This document shows, piece after piece, positions 1 to 5,691 of a DNA stretch of 8,870 nucleotides (the first letter of the stretch is position 1; each line of letters opens with the position of its first letter). Origin of the DNA: Dehalococcoidia bacterium (lineage in GTDB: Bacteria; Chloroflexota; Dehalococcoidia; GIF9; AB-539-J10); NCBI GenBank assembly GCA_030606765.1, contig JAUWFX010000065.1, positions 1-8,870 of the forward strand, written 5' to 3'. Under the pieces are notes generated by a model. The model searched no databases. It was not told the DNA's origin and was given only the letters and a program-made list of their open reading frames with translations. Position numbers and translations under genes: made by a program.

Positions 1-2
1 GA

Positions 3-341
3 GCCCTTTCCAGTACTTCCCCGCTCGTTTTCGACGGCCTGGGCCGTGTAGACCTGTTGCCCGGTTGTTACTTGGTCACATACAACGAGGTGGTTAATCT
101 TCCCAAGAACATAATGGCTCTGGCAATGCCCCGGTCAAGTCTTCTGCGCTGCGGGGTCAGCATTCATAATGCAGTTTGGGATGCTGGCTATTCTGGCAGG
201 TCGCAGTCCCTCATGGTGGTCTACAATCCACAGGGATTTCGGCTATACAGGAACGCCCGAATTGTTCAGATGGTATTCTTCTTTTTGAGCCGCGAGGTAG
301 CCCAAGGCTATCAGGGTATGTTTCAAGGCGAGAACATCTGA
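3..341 (+). CDS. dUTPase / dCTP deaminase-family protein, 5'-truncated by window edge
   Basis: The reading frame is open from base 3 with no stop before the TGA at 339-341, so the gene begins upstream of the window; the TTG at 57 is only an internal codon. The visible part holds the trimeric dUTPase/dCTP deaminase core: a PRSS motif (motif 2, nucleotide phosphate binding), a G-V-S-I-H-N strand, then W-D-A-G-Y-S-G, matching the motif 3 Asp-x-x-Tyr-x-Gly loop with the catalytic Asp, and a late R-x-V-Q-M strand. The T-L-E signature carrying the deaminase glutamate of dCTP deaminases is not seen after this loop, which favours dUTP hydrolysis to dUMP and pyrophosphate. The Gly-rich C-terminal motif 5 of classical dUTPases is absent, as in archaeal-type members. 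Its product would be cytosolic and keep uracil out of DNA. The gene ends 19 bases before the convergent radical SAM gene, with no clear terminator between them. Confidence 0.8.
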   Translation, partial: ALSSTSPLVFDGLGRVDLLPGCYLVTYNEVVNLPKNIMALAMPRSSLLRCGVSIHNAVWDAGYSGRSQSLMVVYNPQGFRLYRNARIVQMVFFFLSREVAQGYQGMFQGENI

Positions 342-360
342 TGAGGATTTTAAGTTGGGG

Positions 361-1902
361 CTAACTATGTTTGCCTGCTTGCTCCAACCTGGGGATATCA
401 CTAGTCAGGGATACACGTACTTTCTGGGCGACCTTGCGGAAATGAAATCCCTGAACAGCAAGCGTGATGGACAAACGTAAAGTTTTGGGTTTTTTCAGCA
501 AGGTCCAGACAACAAACTTCCAATAATATATTCTCCCTTTCTCCTGGACCCCCAAAACCCATGTGGCCCTTATCAATGCTATGAGATGGGGAAGAGAAAT
601 CTTAACTTTTCCTTTATTATTGCCAGGTCTATACTCCCTTAGAAAGGTCTTAATACGCTCATAGTATTGCTTGGGGGCATAGATTGTATCTACAACATGC
701 TCATAGCCCCTGGTAAGCGTTTCACGACCCATCTTGGGGATGAAATTGGTTGAACCATCTGTGTTATCACCAGAGCCCTTTGGCAGTATGCGGTTCTCCT
801 TTTCTAAACGTTTATATAATCTTGTCTCTGGAGGAGCCATCAGTACACCAACCATAGCCATAACGATTCCACTCTTTTGGATGAAATCGATTTGGCTTTT
901 GAAGATGGAAAGTGGGTCACTATCAAACCCAACAATAAATCCTCCCTGCACCTGTAAACCGTGGTTCTGTATCTTCTTAACCGCGGCCAACAAATCCCGA
1001 CCCTTATTTGGCAACTTATTACATTCGACTAAACTTTCTTCATTGGGGCTTTCGATGCCCACAAATAGCATGTCAAATCCCGCCTCAGTCATTAAACGCA
1101 TTAGCTCTTCATCATCGGCAAGATTTATAGATGCTTCCGTATAGAATGAAAAGGGACGTTTCTTCTCTTTCATCCATTCAATTATTGCCGGCAGAATTTC
1201 TGACTTTAGCTTCCGCTTGTTGCCAATGAAATTATCATCAACAAAGAATACGCTAGCTCGCCACCCCATATCGTATAATGCGTCCAGTTCGGCTATTATC
1301 TGACTTTTGTCCTTGGTTCGTGGTCTATGCCCGTTCAGTATAATGATATCGCAGAATTCACAATTGAAAGGACAGCCTCGAGAATACTGGATAGTCATTG
1401 ATTGGTATTTTTTCCTGTTGATAAGTGACCACAAAGGCACAGGAGTTTCCCTTATATCTGGCCGTTCTTCAGACGTGTAGATATGTTTGGCACATCCCTT
1501 TTCTAAATCTTCCAAAAAGAGCGGCATTATATTTTCAGCCTCGTTAAATACGAGATGGTCTATCTCATCAAACCCAAAATCTTCATACCCACGGCTAAAA
1601 AAGGGACCACCGGCAACAATCTTAGTTCCGAACTTTTTGCACTTATCAATGACCTCCCTCGCCGAATCCTGCTGCGCCACCATAGCGCTGAGAAACACAT
1701 AATCAGCCCACTTAATGTCTTCATCTTTCAGGGTTGTGGTATTGATATCCACAAGCTTTTTCTCCCATTCCTCGGGAAGCATTGCGGCCACAGTTAATAA
1801 ACCTAAAGGGGGAAAAGTTGCCTTTTTAAAAATGAATTTTAAAGCATGCTTAAAACTCCAGAATGTATCCGGATACTGGGGATAAACTAATAATATTTTC
1901 AA
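361..1902 (-). CDS. B12-binding radical SAM protein (513 aa, DUF4070-like C-terminus)
   Basis: The N-terminus (about residues 1-135) has the Rossmann-like layout of a cobalamin-binding domain: an M-K-I-L-L-V-Y-P start, a P-P-L-G-L segment, and an I-V-A-G-G-P-F strand-loop. The radical SAM domain follows (about 165-370), with Cys177, Cys181 and Cys184 in the C-x3-C-x2-C [4Fe-4S] motif (R-G-C-P-F-N-C-E-F-C). Downstream strands include F-V-D-D-N-F and V-G-I-E-S. The remaining 140 residues resemble the C-terminal extension (DUF4070) found in this class, which includes the hopanoid methylase HpnP; the substrate here is unknown. The B12 lower-ligand motif D-x-H-x-x-G is not visible, which is usual for many class B members. 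The start is TTG at 1900-1902, chosen because AAGGAG lies six bases upstream and the protein begins exactly at the conserved first strand. The gene stands alone, facing away from the island at 2046. Family is firm; reaction is not assignable. Confidence 0.9.
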   Translation of the reverse strand: MKILLVYPQYPDTFWSFKHALKFIFKKATFPPLGLLTVAAMLPEEWEKKLVDINTTTLKDEDIKWADYVFLSAMVAQQDSAREVIDKCKKFGTKIVAGGPFFSRGYEDFGFDEIDHLVFNEAENIMPLFLEDLEKGCAKHIYTSEERPDIRETPVPLWSLINRKKYQSMTIQYSRGCPFNCEFCDIIILNGHRPRTKDKSQIIAELDALYDMGWRASVFFVDDNFIGNKRKLKSEILPAIIEWMKEKKRPFSFYTEASINLADDEELMRLMTEAGFDMLFVGIESPNEESLVECNKLPNKGRDLLAAVKKIQNHGLQVQGGFIVGFDSDPLSIFKSQIDFIQKSGIVMAMVGVLMAPPETRLYKRLEKENRILPKGSGDNTDGSTNFIPKMGRETLTRGYEHVVDTIYAPKQYYERIKTFLREYRPGNNKGKVKISLPHLIALIRATWVLGVQEKGRIYYWKFVVWTLLKKPKTLRLSITLAVQGFHFRKVAQKVRVSLTSDIPRLEQAGKHS

Positions 1903-1928
1903 CTTACGCTCCTTTTTACGCTCTTTTC

Positions 1929-1937
1929 AATATAACA
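1929..1937 (-). promoter_or_regulatory. Possible extended -10 promoter for the radical SAM gene
   Basis: On the - strand this reads TGTTATATT, an extended -10 (TGn plus TATATT, five of six matches), 26 bases before the TTG start. No good -35 is present; TTGTGT lies about 20 bases upstream. The surrounding 1903-2000 stretch is very AT-rich and otherwise holds nothing recognised. Tentative. Confidence 0.35.
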
Positions 1938-1995
1938 TGAACGATAATAACATAACACAAATTATTTTAATAGTCGAATACGTGAGCTGGTCAGC

Positions 1996-2037
1996 AAAAA
2001 TAAAAAAGGCAGCATGACTCTGAAACTCATCCTGCCT
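1996..2037 (-). terminator. Rho-independent terminator downstream of the tRNA 3' end
   Basis: On the - strand a ten-pair stem with one mismatch (arms 2027-2036 and 2008-2017, loop 2018-2026) is followed by T6-A-T5 (2007 down to 1996). It starts nine bases past the tRNA-CCA of the left direct repeat, so it is best explained as the native terminator of the tRNA-Met gene once located here. A near-identical hairpin occurs at 8197-8231. Confidence 0.8.
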
Positions 2038-2045
2038 GCTGAGTT

Positions 2046-2086
2046 TCTTGGTGGCGGGGGTTGGATTTGAACCAATGACCTCCGGG
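2046..2086 (-). repeat. Left 41-bp direct repeat: 3' end of tRNA-fMet (att-like)
   Basis: Bases 2046-2086 are identical to 5406-5446. On the - strand the repeat comprises the 3' side of the anticodon stem, variable loop, T arm (TTCAAAT loop), acceptor 3' strand, encoded CCA, and then AGA. Upstream of it in the tRNA direction (2087 onward) the identity stops at once: no anticodon loop or D arm can be folded, so this copy is only a tRNA tail. The arrangement is that left by tyrosine-recombinase integration into the 3' half of a tRNA gene. The terminator right after it marks this end as the original chromosomal flank. Confidence 0.85.
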
Positions 2087-2128
2087 CCGCGGGACCCAGC
2101 AAACTAGCACAAATTTGGGTAGAAAAAC

Positions 2129-2158
2129 TTGACAGTGTGGTATTGGGCATGTTATACT
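2129..2158 (+). promoter_or_regulatory. Strong sigma-70-type promoter for the island operon
   Basis: A perfect -35 TTGACA (2129-2134) is followed after 18 bases by TATACT (2153-2158), or after 17 by TTATAC. The transcript should begin near 2165 and carry a leader of about 140 bases before the first ParB-like gene. It lies 43 bases inside the left direct repeat and so belongs to the island. Confidence 0.8.
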
Positions 2159-2175
2159 TTAAGATAACCATGTAG

Positions 2176-2194
2176 TGGACCATATTGTGGTCCA
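2176..2194 (+). promoter_or_regulatory. Inverted repeat at the leader start (operator or RNA hairpin)
   Basis: Perfect arms TGGACCA (2176-2182) and TGGTCCA (2188-2194) flank a five-base spacer. The repeat lies just after the expected transcription start and its right arm touches the Shine-Dalgarno sequence at 2194-2204. It can act as a DNA operator or as an RNA hairpin abutting the ribosome site. The arms can also pair with the similar repeat at 2274-2290. Confidence 0.6.
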
Positions 2195-2207
2195 AAGGAG
2201 GTGACAA

Positions 2208-2225
2208 ATGAATAGAAGCATTTGA
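2208..2225 (+). CDS. Five-codon leader ORF (MNRSI) in the island 5' leader
   Basis: ATG at 2208 follows AAAGGAGGTGA (2194-2204), essentially a full anti-16S complement, at ideal six-base spacing, and the ORF stops at TGA 2223-2225. One base later the stem of an intrinsic terminator begins. A Shine-Dalgarno of this quality on so short an ORF, placed against a terminator, suggests a translated leader peptide acting in cis rather than a functional product. A terminating ribosome would cover the left arm of the terminator. The placement is seen in the sequence; translation and function are inferred. Confidence 0.5.
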   Translation: MNRSI

Positions 2226-2226
2226 A

Positions 2227-2261
2227 GGCGTGAGAGCCTTATCTCATGCCTTTTTGTTTTT
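2227..2261 (+). terminator. Intrinsic terminator / attenuator inside the leader
   Basis: A nine-pair stem, GGCGTGAGA (2227-2235) with TCTCATGCC (2242-2250) including one G-T wobble, and a six-base loop, is followed by T5-G-T5 (2251-2261). It lies between the island promoter and the first ParB-like gene. Unless there is an undetected promoter in the short gap after it, it must be read through for the operon to be expressed. This is the classical position of an attenuator. Confidence 0.8.
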
Positions 2262-2273
2262 CAAAAATAAAAA

Positions 2274-2290
2274 TGGTCCGGTTTGGACCA
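2274..2290 (+). promoter_or_regulatory. Second GGACC/GGTCC inverted repeat before the first ParB-like gene
   Basis: Arms TGGTCC (2274-2279) and GGACCA (2285-2290) flank GGTTT, ending four bases before the AGGAG of the first island gene. The arm order is the mirror of that in 2176-2194, so 2188-2194 can pair with 2284-2290 over seven bases, and 2176-2181 is complementary to 2274-2279. It may be an operator for an island protein or part of a switching RNA fold. Confidence 0.5.
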
Positions 2291-2303
2291 AAAAAGGAGA
2301 AAA

Positions 2304-3344
2304 ATGGAAAGTAAACAAAATACCGAGAAACTAGAAGTGGCAGCGCTTCGCAGCAGCCCCGTGCACGACTTAAAGCCCCTCAACGACCAGCCTGAATGGA
2401 TAAACATTGACGATATCGACGTTGACGACACAAATCCAGGTAGCGTGACAGAGTCATTGAGATACCAGCGGCGTGCGCCGTCAATTCGTGACTCTTATGA
2501 TATCCTTGGCAATATTGTTTATCCAATAATAGTGTGTAAAAACGGAGAACATACAGGTCGGTTTATCCATGTGGATGGATTCGGTCGCCTAGAGCAACTC
2601 AAAGAAAGAGGTGAAAAGAGAGTCCGTGCCTACATTTATCCCCCTATGACACTTGAAGAACGGATATGTTTCCGACAAACCCTAAACGCAGCGCAGGAAC
2701 CGTTTGATGCAGTATCTATTATCCAGGACTTGCGACTACTAGCAGATGAGCGCAAATTGGACCTAAACAACTCGGATCATGTGAAAACCCTAGTTCGGGA
2801 CTTACCAGAAAAGGTTCAAAAGCATGAGAAGGATATATTGGAGTTGTCGCGATGGCATCCTGATGCCCTAAAAGCTTTAGGAGAAAGCTATGGTACAAAC
2901 GCCAAAGCAATTGGGCTAGATCAAATAAGAAGCCTCGGCAGAATCATGACTGAGATGATGTCTCGCCATCAGAATACTCTGAAGAAACTAGGAGGCTCAC
3001 TGGAGTTTTCCAAATCAATCGCTCAAATGCATTTGGATAGGAAATTTGCAGAGAATGGTCGCAGCCAAGAGGGAATTAGGGTAGTCATAAGATGTCTCAA
3101 GACTCTTCCTTCAGATGAACCGAGCGTTCTGGAGTTCTTTGAAAATAGTATGACTATTGCAGCACTGGATAAAGCCGCGAAATCAAGTACACCAAATGAA
3201 AAGGGGGTGGTAGTGGCTGGCTGCAGCAACTTCATTGACATACTGCTCAATCTGAATGCCAAGCGACTCACTGAGGAAGATAAAGACGCTTTAAGAAGGA
3301 CCGCATTGGTCCTAAATGGTGTGCTATCTGAGGTGAGGACTTAG
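2304..3344 (+). CDS. ParB-like (ParB/Srx fold) protein, first island gene (346 aa)
   Basis: The start is ATG 2304, with AGGAG at 2295-2299; a TTG at 2283 is in frame but lies inside the inverted repeat and upstream of this ribosome site. Residues about 33-130 match the ParB N-terminal fold: I-N-I-D-D-I-D-V near residue 33, Y-P-I-I-V near 73, then V-D-G-F-G-R (90-95) in the place of the usual G-E-R-R CTP/nuclease box, followed by E-K-R-V-R-A-Y. A segment L-N-A-A-Q-E-P-F-D (127-135) also resembles ParB. The remaining 210 residues are predicted largely helical with no recognised DNA-binding motif or catalytic signature. The altered box (G-F-G-R) suggests that CTP binding may differ from true ParB. 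It is the first gene of a three-gene + strand cluster, the next beginning 82 bases on. Membership of the ParB superfamily is likely; role (partition, transcription control, nuclease or defence) is unknown. Confidence 0.75.
   Translation: MESKQNTEKLEVAALRSSPVHDLKPLNDQPEWINIDDIDVDDTNPGSVTESLRYQRRAPSIRDSYDILGNIVYPIIVCKNGEHTGRFIHVDGFGRLEQLKERGEKRVRAYIYPPMTLEERICFRQTLNAAQEPFDAVSIIQDLRLLADERKLDLNNSDHVKTLVRDLPEKVQKHEKDILELSRWHPDALKALGESYGTNAKAIGLDQIRSLGRIMTEMMSRHQNTLKKLGGSLEFSKSIAQMHLDRKFAENGRSQEGIRVVIRCLKTLPSDEPSVLEFFENSMTIAALDKAAKSSTPNEKGVVVAGCSNFIDILLNLNAKRLTEEDKDALRRTALVLNGVLSEVRT
3297..3313 (+). repeat. Third GGACC/GGTCC inverted repeat, within the end of the first ParB-like gene
   Basis: AGGACC (3297-3302) and GGTCCT (3308-3313) flank a five-base spacer in coding sequence. 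The core arms match those of the leader repeats at 2176-2194 and 2274-2290. It may be chance, or a member of a dispersed binding-site set; spacing between the arms is not constant across the three. Confidence 0.35.
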
Positions 3345-3352
3345 GTGTTGTT

Positions 3353-3380
3353 GGAGGGGGCTAATCTTATAGCCCCCTCC
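3353..3380 (+). promoter_or_regulatory. Strong intergenic hairpin after the first ParB-like gene
   Basis: An 11-pair perfect stem (GGAGGGGGCTA 3353-3363; TAGCCCCCTCC 3370-3380) with a six-base loop lies eight bases after the stop codon. No T-run follows, so it is not a canonical intrinsic terminator. It probably protects the upstream message end, or weakens transcription, setting the ratio of the first and second gene products. Confidence 0.6.
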
Positions 3381-3395
3381 CTCAGTAAATCAAAG

Positions 3396-3420
3396 TGGTT
3401 CTGTAAAGAACCAAGGGAGG
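3396..3420 (+). promoter_or_regulatory. GNRA-capped hairpin abutting the Shine-Dalgarno of the second island gene
   Basis: A seven-pair stem TGGTTCT/AGAACCA (3396-3402, 3407-3413) is closed by the tetraloop GTAA, a GNRA fold. It is followed directly by AGGGAGG (3414-3420), six bases before the ATG at 3427. Placed this way it could modulate ribosome loading without hiding the site. Confidence 0.45.
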
Positions 3421-3426
3421 ATTAAT

Positions 3427-4200
3427 ATGAGCGTCGAAGAAATAAGAAACAATCTGAATATTGGTTTAACATTAGCTGTGCAGTATCCCTACGGGTTGGC
3501 ACTAGATGACCTACTGATACAGGTGCTGGGATATACTCCCGGCGGTTCCTGGCCTCTGGGGGATAGAGACTACTATATCGCAAAGCTCCGTAATGCACAG
3601 AGTATCGGGCTTCGCAATTATGCTCTGAGGCAGCCCGGCTATTTCACCATAAACGCACAACCGTTTGGTAATATATTCGTGTATAAGGCAGTATGGTATA
3701 CCTGGCTTAATCCGGCTACCGGCAGGACCTGCACAGTTCTGGTGTGTCAAACGGACTTGGTTCCCATGAGGCATTGGCGGGACAGGTATTTGGAAAAAAG
3801 GATAGAGACAACGAGATCGGTAAGAGCGGCAGACAATCTTATCAGGCAGGATAGAGCCCTCACGAGGCAGGACATGCAACAGGTGAAGAATATCCAAGCT
3901 GGTATGGCACAAGACGGTACTTTGTCCGAAGTAGTTACAGGGCTTCTGGGCGTCCCCTATGTGGACGTGGCTGATATGCTAAGCTTACTGTCCCAGGGGA
4001 GCCCATACGGGTCAGTACAATTCAATTTTACCCGCCAAGCACAAAGGATTAGAGAATTAGACAATAGACTGGCTCACGAGCACGCGGCAATTGTTCGTTC
4101 GCTATCCAATTTGATTGCTGCCAGACAAAGCCTGCCCACAAACGCTCTACAGCTAGCTCTTCAGGATGCCAATGAGAGACTTGCTAACCTAAATCAGTGA
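3427..4200 (+). CDS. Unrecognised 257-aa protein, middle gene of the island
   Basis: ATG 3427 has AGGGAGG six bases upstream, so the start is well supported. I do not recognise the family. The N-terminal part (about 1-115) looks mixed alpha/beta: a helix near 23-35 (A-L-D-D-L-L-I-Q-V-L), a G-D-R-D-Y-Y-I-A-K-L-R helix near 45-56, then aromatic strands (Y-F-T-I, I-F-V-Y-K-A-V-W-Y-T-W-L, and T-V-L-V-C). This could be a winged-helix-like DNA-binding unit, but no motif proves it. From about residue 117 the protein is charged and helical (E-K-R-I-E-T-T-R, R-Q-D-R-A-L-T-R-Q-D), and residues 203-256 look like coiled coil. No signal peptide, membrane segment or catalytic motif is seen. It lies between two ParB-like genes on the same strand, which suggests an adaptor or DNA-binding partner; that is inference. 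Confidence 0.75.
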   Translation: MSVEEIRNNLNIGLTLAVQYPYGLALDDLLIQVLGYTPGGSWPLGDRDYYIAKLRNAQSIGLRNYALRQPGYFTINAQPFGNIFVYKAVWYTWLNPATGRTCTVLVCQTDLVPMRHWRDRYLEKRIETTRSVRAADNLIRQDRALTRQDMQQVKNIQAGMAQDGTLSEVVTGLLGVPYVDVADMLSLLSQGSPYGSVQFNFTRQAQRIRELDNRLAHEHAAIVRSLSNLIAARQSLPTNALQLALQDANERLANLNQ

Positions 4201-4203
4201 AAC

Positions 4204-4229
4204 GTAAGGTATAATTAAATTGTAAGGTT
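4204..4229 (+). promoter_or_regulatory. Possible internal -10 box flanked by a GTAAGGT direct repeat
   Basis: A perfect TATAAT (4210-4215) lies just before the third island gene, 27 bases ahead of its ATG, but no -35 stands at the right distance (TTGCTA ends 23 bases upstream). GTAAGGT occurs at 4204-4210 and 4223-4229, 19 bases apart, straddling the box. It may be an internal regulated promoter; weak. Confidence 0.25.
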
Positions 4230-4242
4230 AAGAGGACAAATA

Positions 4243-5295
4243 ATGCTAGATAAAGAGCCCAAAAAGCTAGAGAACAAAGATGTTGATCGGTTAATCGGGG
4301 GAGTGATAGATCTACCTTTAGAAAGAATTTCTCCTGACCCGGAGAACCTGCGCGAGGTCTTTGATGCTGATGACATCAAAGACCTCGGCTTTAATATGAA
4401 AAGAATTGGGCAGCTTGATGACATCACTGTATTCCCAAAGGAGAATTCGGAAGGTAAGTGGACCGGTGACTTCGATCTGCATGACGGTGAACGTCGTTGG
4501 AAAGCTGCCCAAATGGTGGGCATCCCGACATTAAGAGCAAAGGTTATTGAAAGACCAAGTGACCGGGACCTGTTGCTTAAAAGGACCAGTCGTGCGCTAC
4601 AAACACGTGTATTGGAACCTGAGATGAAAATGGAAGCAGTAGAAAAAGCGCTCAGGGAACTGGGTGTTTGGGACAAGCCTGACCTGTGGGAGAGTTATCG
4701 GGAACAGCTTGGTGGTGGAGCTGAATGGCCACAAATTATTAGAACATTACGATCTACACCTCTACTAAAACAAATGCTGGACGAGGGAACGATTAACTTC
4801 ACCTTAGCCCAGTCTATTGCACGACTTCCTCAGAGTAGACAAGATGAAGCTGCAAAGTACGTTGTAGTTAATAAATTAAGCGGTCGATTTTTCTCAACCC
4901 AGATGGTACCCTATCTGATAGAGAACCCCGAAGCTTCTTTGGCTCAAGCTTTCGAGCACACTAGAGTGGGAGGATGGCGCCAGTATACAAAGAGTCCTTA
5001 TCAACGTGGGGAAGAACCACCAACGGAGGAACAAGTAGAGAGATTCCTTGACGCCTGTGTTGAATGGGAGCGAGCATGGGAGGTGCTGGTTCACACAGGA
5101 CTAATATTTAAAATTATTGGGAATACGAACTATGAAAGTCGGATAAGGGATACTCTATCTAGGCTAGAAGAACGGGTTCAGGCAACACTCAAGAAGATGG
5201 ACTCTGCAAATTCTGAGGCTGAGAGCGCAGGCAAAATGCTATTAGACAAAAAACTCATAGTGGATGCTTCAGTTAACAAACTGGACGAGGCGTAG
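4243..5295 (+). CDS. ParB/RepB/Spo0J-family protein, third island gene (350 aa)
   Basis: ATG 4243 follows AGAGGAC with about seven bases spacing. The N-terminal ParB domain is clear: the I-S-P-D-P-E-N-L-R box at 29-37 (the I-x-P-N-P-x-Q-P-R equivalent), helix D-I-K-D-L-G-F-N-M-K, G-Q-L-D-D-I-T-V (56-63), and D-G-E-R-R-W-K-A-A (81-89), the conserved CTP-binding GERR box. Next, about residues 120-210 have the helical ParB/KorB DNA-binding layout: L-E-P-E-M-K-M-E-A-V, a W-P-Q-I-I-R-T-L-R recognition-type helix, and E-G-T-I-N-F-T-L-A-Q-S-I-A-R-L. The last 50 residues are charged and helical, a probable coiled coil for dimerisation. No parA ATPase is present in the island, so canonical ParABS partition is not supported. 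A DNA-spreading or regulatory role paired with the first ParB-like gene is plausible. Confidence 0.87.
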   Translation: MLDKEPKKLENKDVDRLIGGVIDLPLERISPDPENLREVFDADDIKDLGFNMKRIGQLDDITVFPKENSEGKWTGDFDLHDGERRWKAAQMVGIPTLRAKVIERPSDRDLLLKRTSRALQTRVLEPEMKMEAVEKALRELGVWDKPDLWESYREQLGGGAEWPQIIRTLRSTPLLKQMLDEGTINFTLAQSIARLPQSRQDEAAKYVVVNKLSGRFFSTQMVPYLIENPEASLAQAFEHTRVGGWRQYTKSPYQRGEEPPTEEQVERFLDACVEWERAWEVLVHTGLIFKIIGNTNYESRIRDTLSRLEERVQATLKKMDSANSEAESAGKMLLDKKLIVDASVNKLDEA

Positions 5296-5405
5296 CCAAA
5301 ATAAATATTCAAAAATTATCTTAATTAAGTAAACCTATTGCCTTTGTTCTTCAATATTAGGCTTCTTAGAATTGAAGGGGAGCATTATCGCTCCTATTGG
5401 CTTTG
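5296..5405. other. Non-coding right end of the island
   Basis: This AT-rich stretch holds a TTAATTAA palindrome near 5328, inverted arms CTTCAAT/ATTGAAG (5349-5355 and 5371-5377) and a small GGAGC/GCTCC hairpin (5379-5383 and 5390-5394). No T-run follows them on either strand, and no gene is seen. Such repeats next to an att-like end can be recombinase arm sites, but nothing proves it here. Confidence 0.35.
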
Positions 5406-5472
<67 letters not shown>

Positions 5473-5520
5473 AGATACATAATAGAGACCTTGGCAGATA
5501 AAGGCATCAGGACAATCTGC

Positions 5521-5607
5521 TCACGCCTTCTTTGCCCGGCGTATCTTAGCTTGAGTAGCATCGACTTCATCCTGAGTCATAAGGCCATCCCGGACAGCCA
5601 TAACCAA
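5521..5607 (-). CDS. Possible tiny ORF downstream of AOR (26-28 aa)
   Basis: A - strand frame ends at TGA (5521-5523). It can start at TTG 5605-5607, which has AGGAG five bases upstream, or at ATG 5599-5601. The peptide contains R-D-G-L-M-T-Q-D-E-V and ends in basic R-R-A-K-K-A, vaguely like the short helical pair at the end of SHOCT domains. The same frame is open back to the AOR stop codon, so it could be the tail of an older, longer gene. Speculative. Confidence 0.25.
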   Translation of the reverse strand: MVMAVRDGLMTQDEVDATQAKIRRAKKA

Positions 5608-5667
5608 CAGAACTCCTGTGACAAAAGTGCCGAAATAGTGGTGGAGGATATTACACTTCGCATTAAG

Positions 5668-5688
5668 CCGGGGTAAATTATTCCCCGG
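5668..5688 (-). terminator. Hairpin just after the AOR stop codon
   Basis: Arms CCGGGG and CCCCGG (5668-5673 and 5683-5688) flank a nine-base AT loop, starting three bases past the AOR stop. No T-run follows, so it may be a weak terminator or an mRNA-stabilising hairpin at the operon end. Confidence 0.45.
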
Positions 5689-5691
5689 AAG

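Noticed and set aside
2046..2120. Left repeat as a complete tRNA gene (a CCC or CCG-type anticodon was tried)
   Set aside because: The bases before the repeat give an eight-base loop at best and no D arm or 5' acceptor strand.
1962..2207. 81-aa open frame on the - strand
   Set aside because: It runs through the terminator, the tRNA repeat, a promoter and the leader hairpin, and has no protein-like features.
2283..2303. Upstream TTG start giving a 353-aa first ParB-like protein
   Set aside because: It lies within the inverted repeat and upstream of the AGGAG at 2295-2299, which serves the ATG at 2304.
3353..3380. Calling the GC-rich hairpin an intrinsic terminator
   Set aside because: No T-run follows on either strand; the downstream bases are mixed.
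4243..5295. Chromosomal ParB of a ParABS system
   Set aside because: No ParA ATPase or recognisable parS palindrome of the conserved bacterial type is next to it, and it lies in a tRNA-bounded island.
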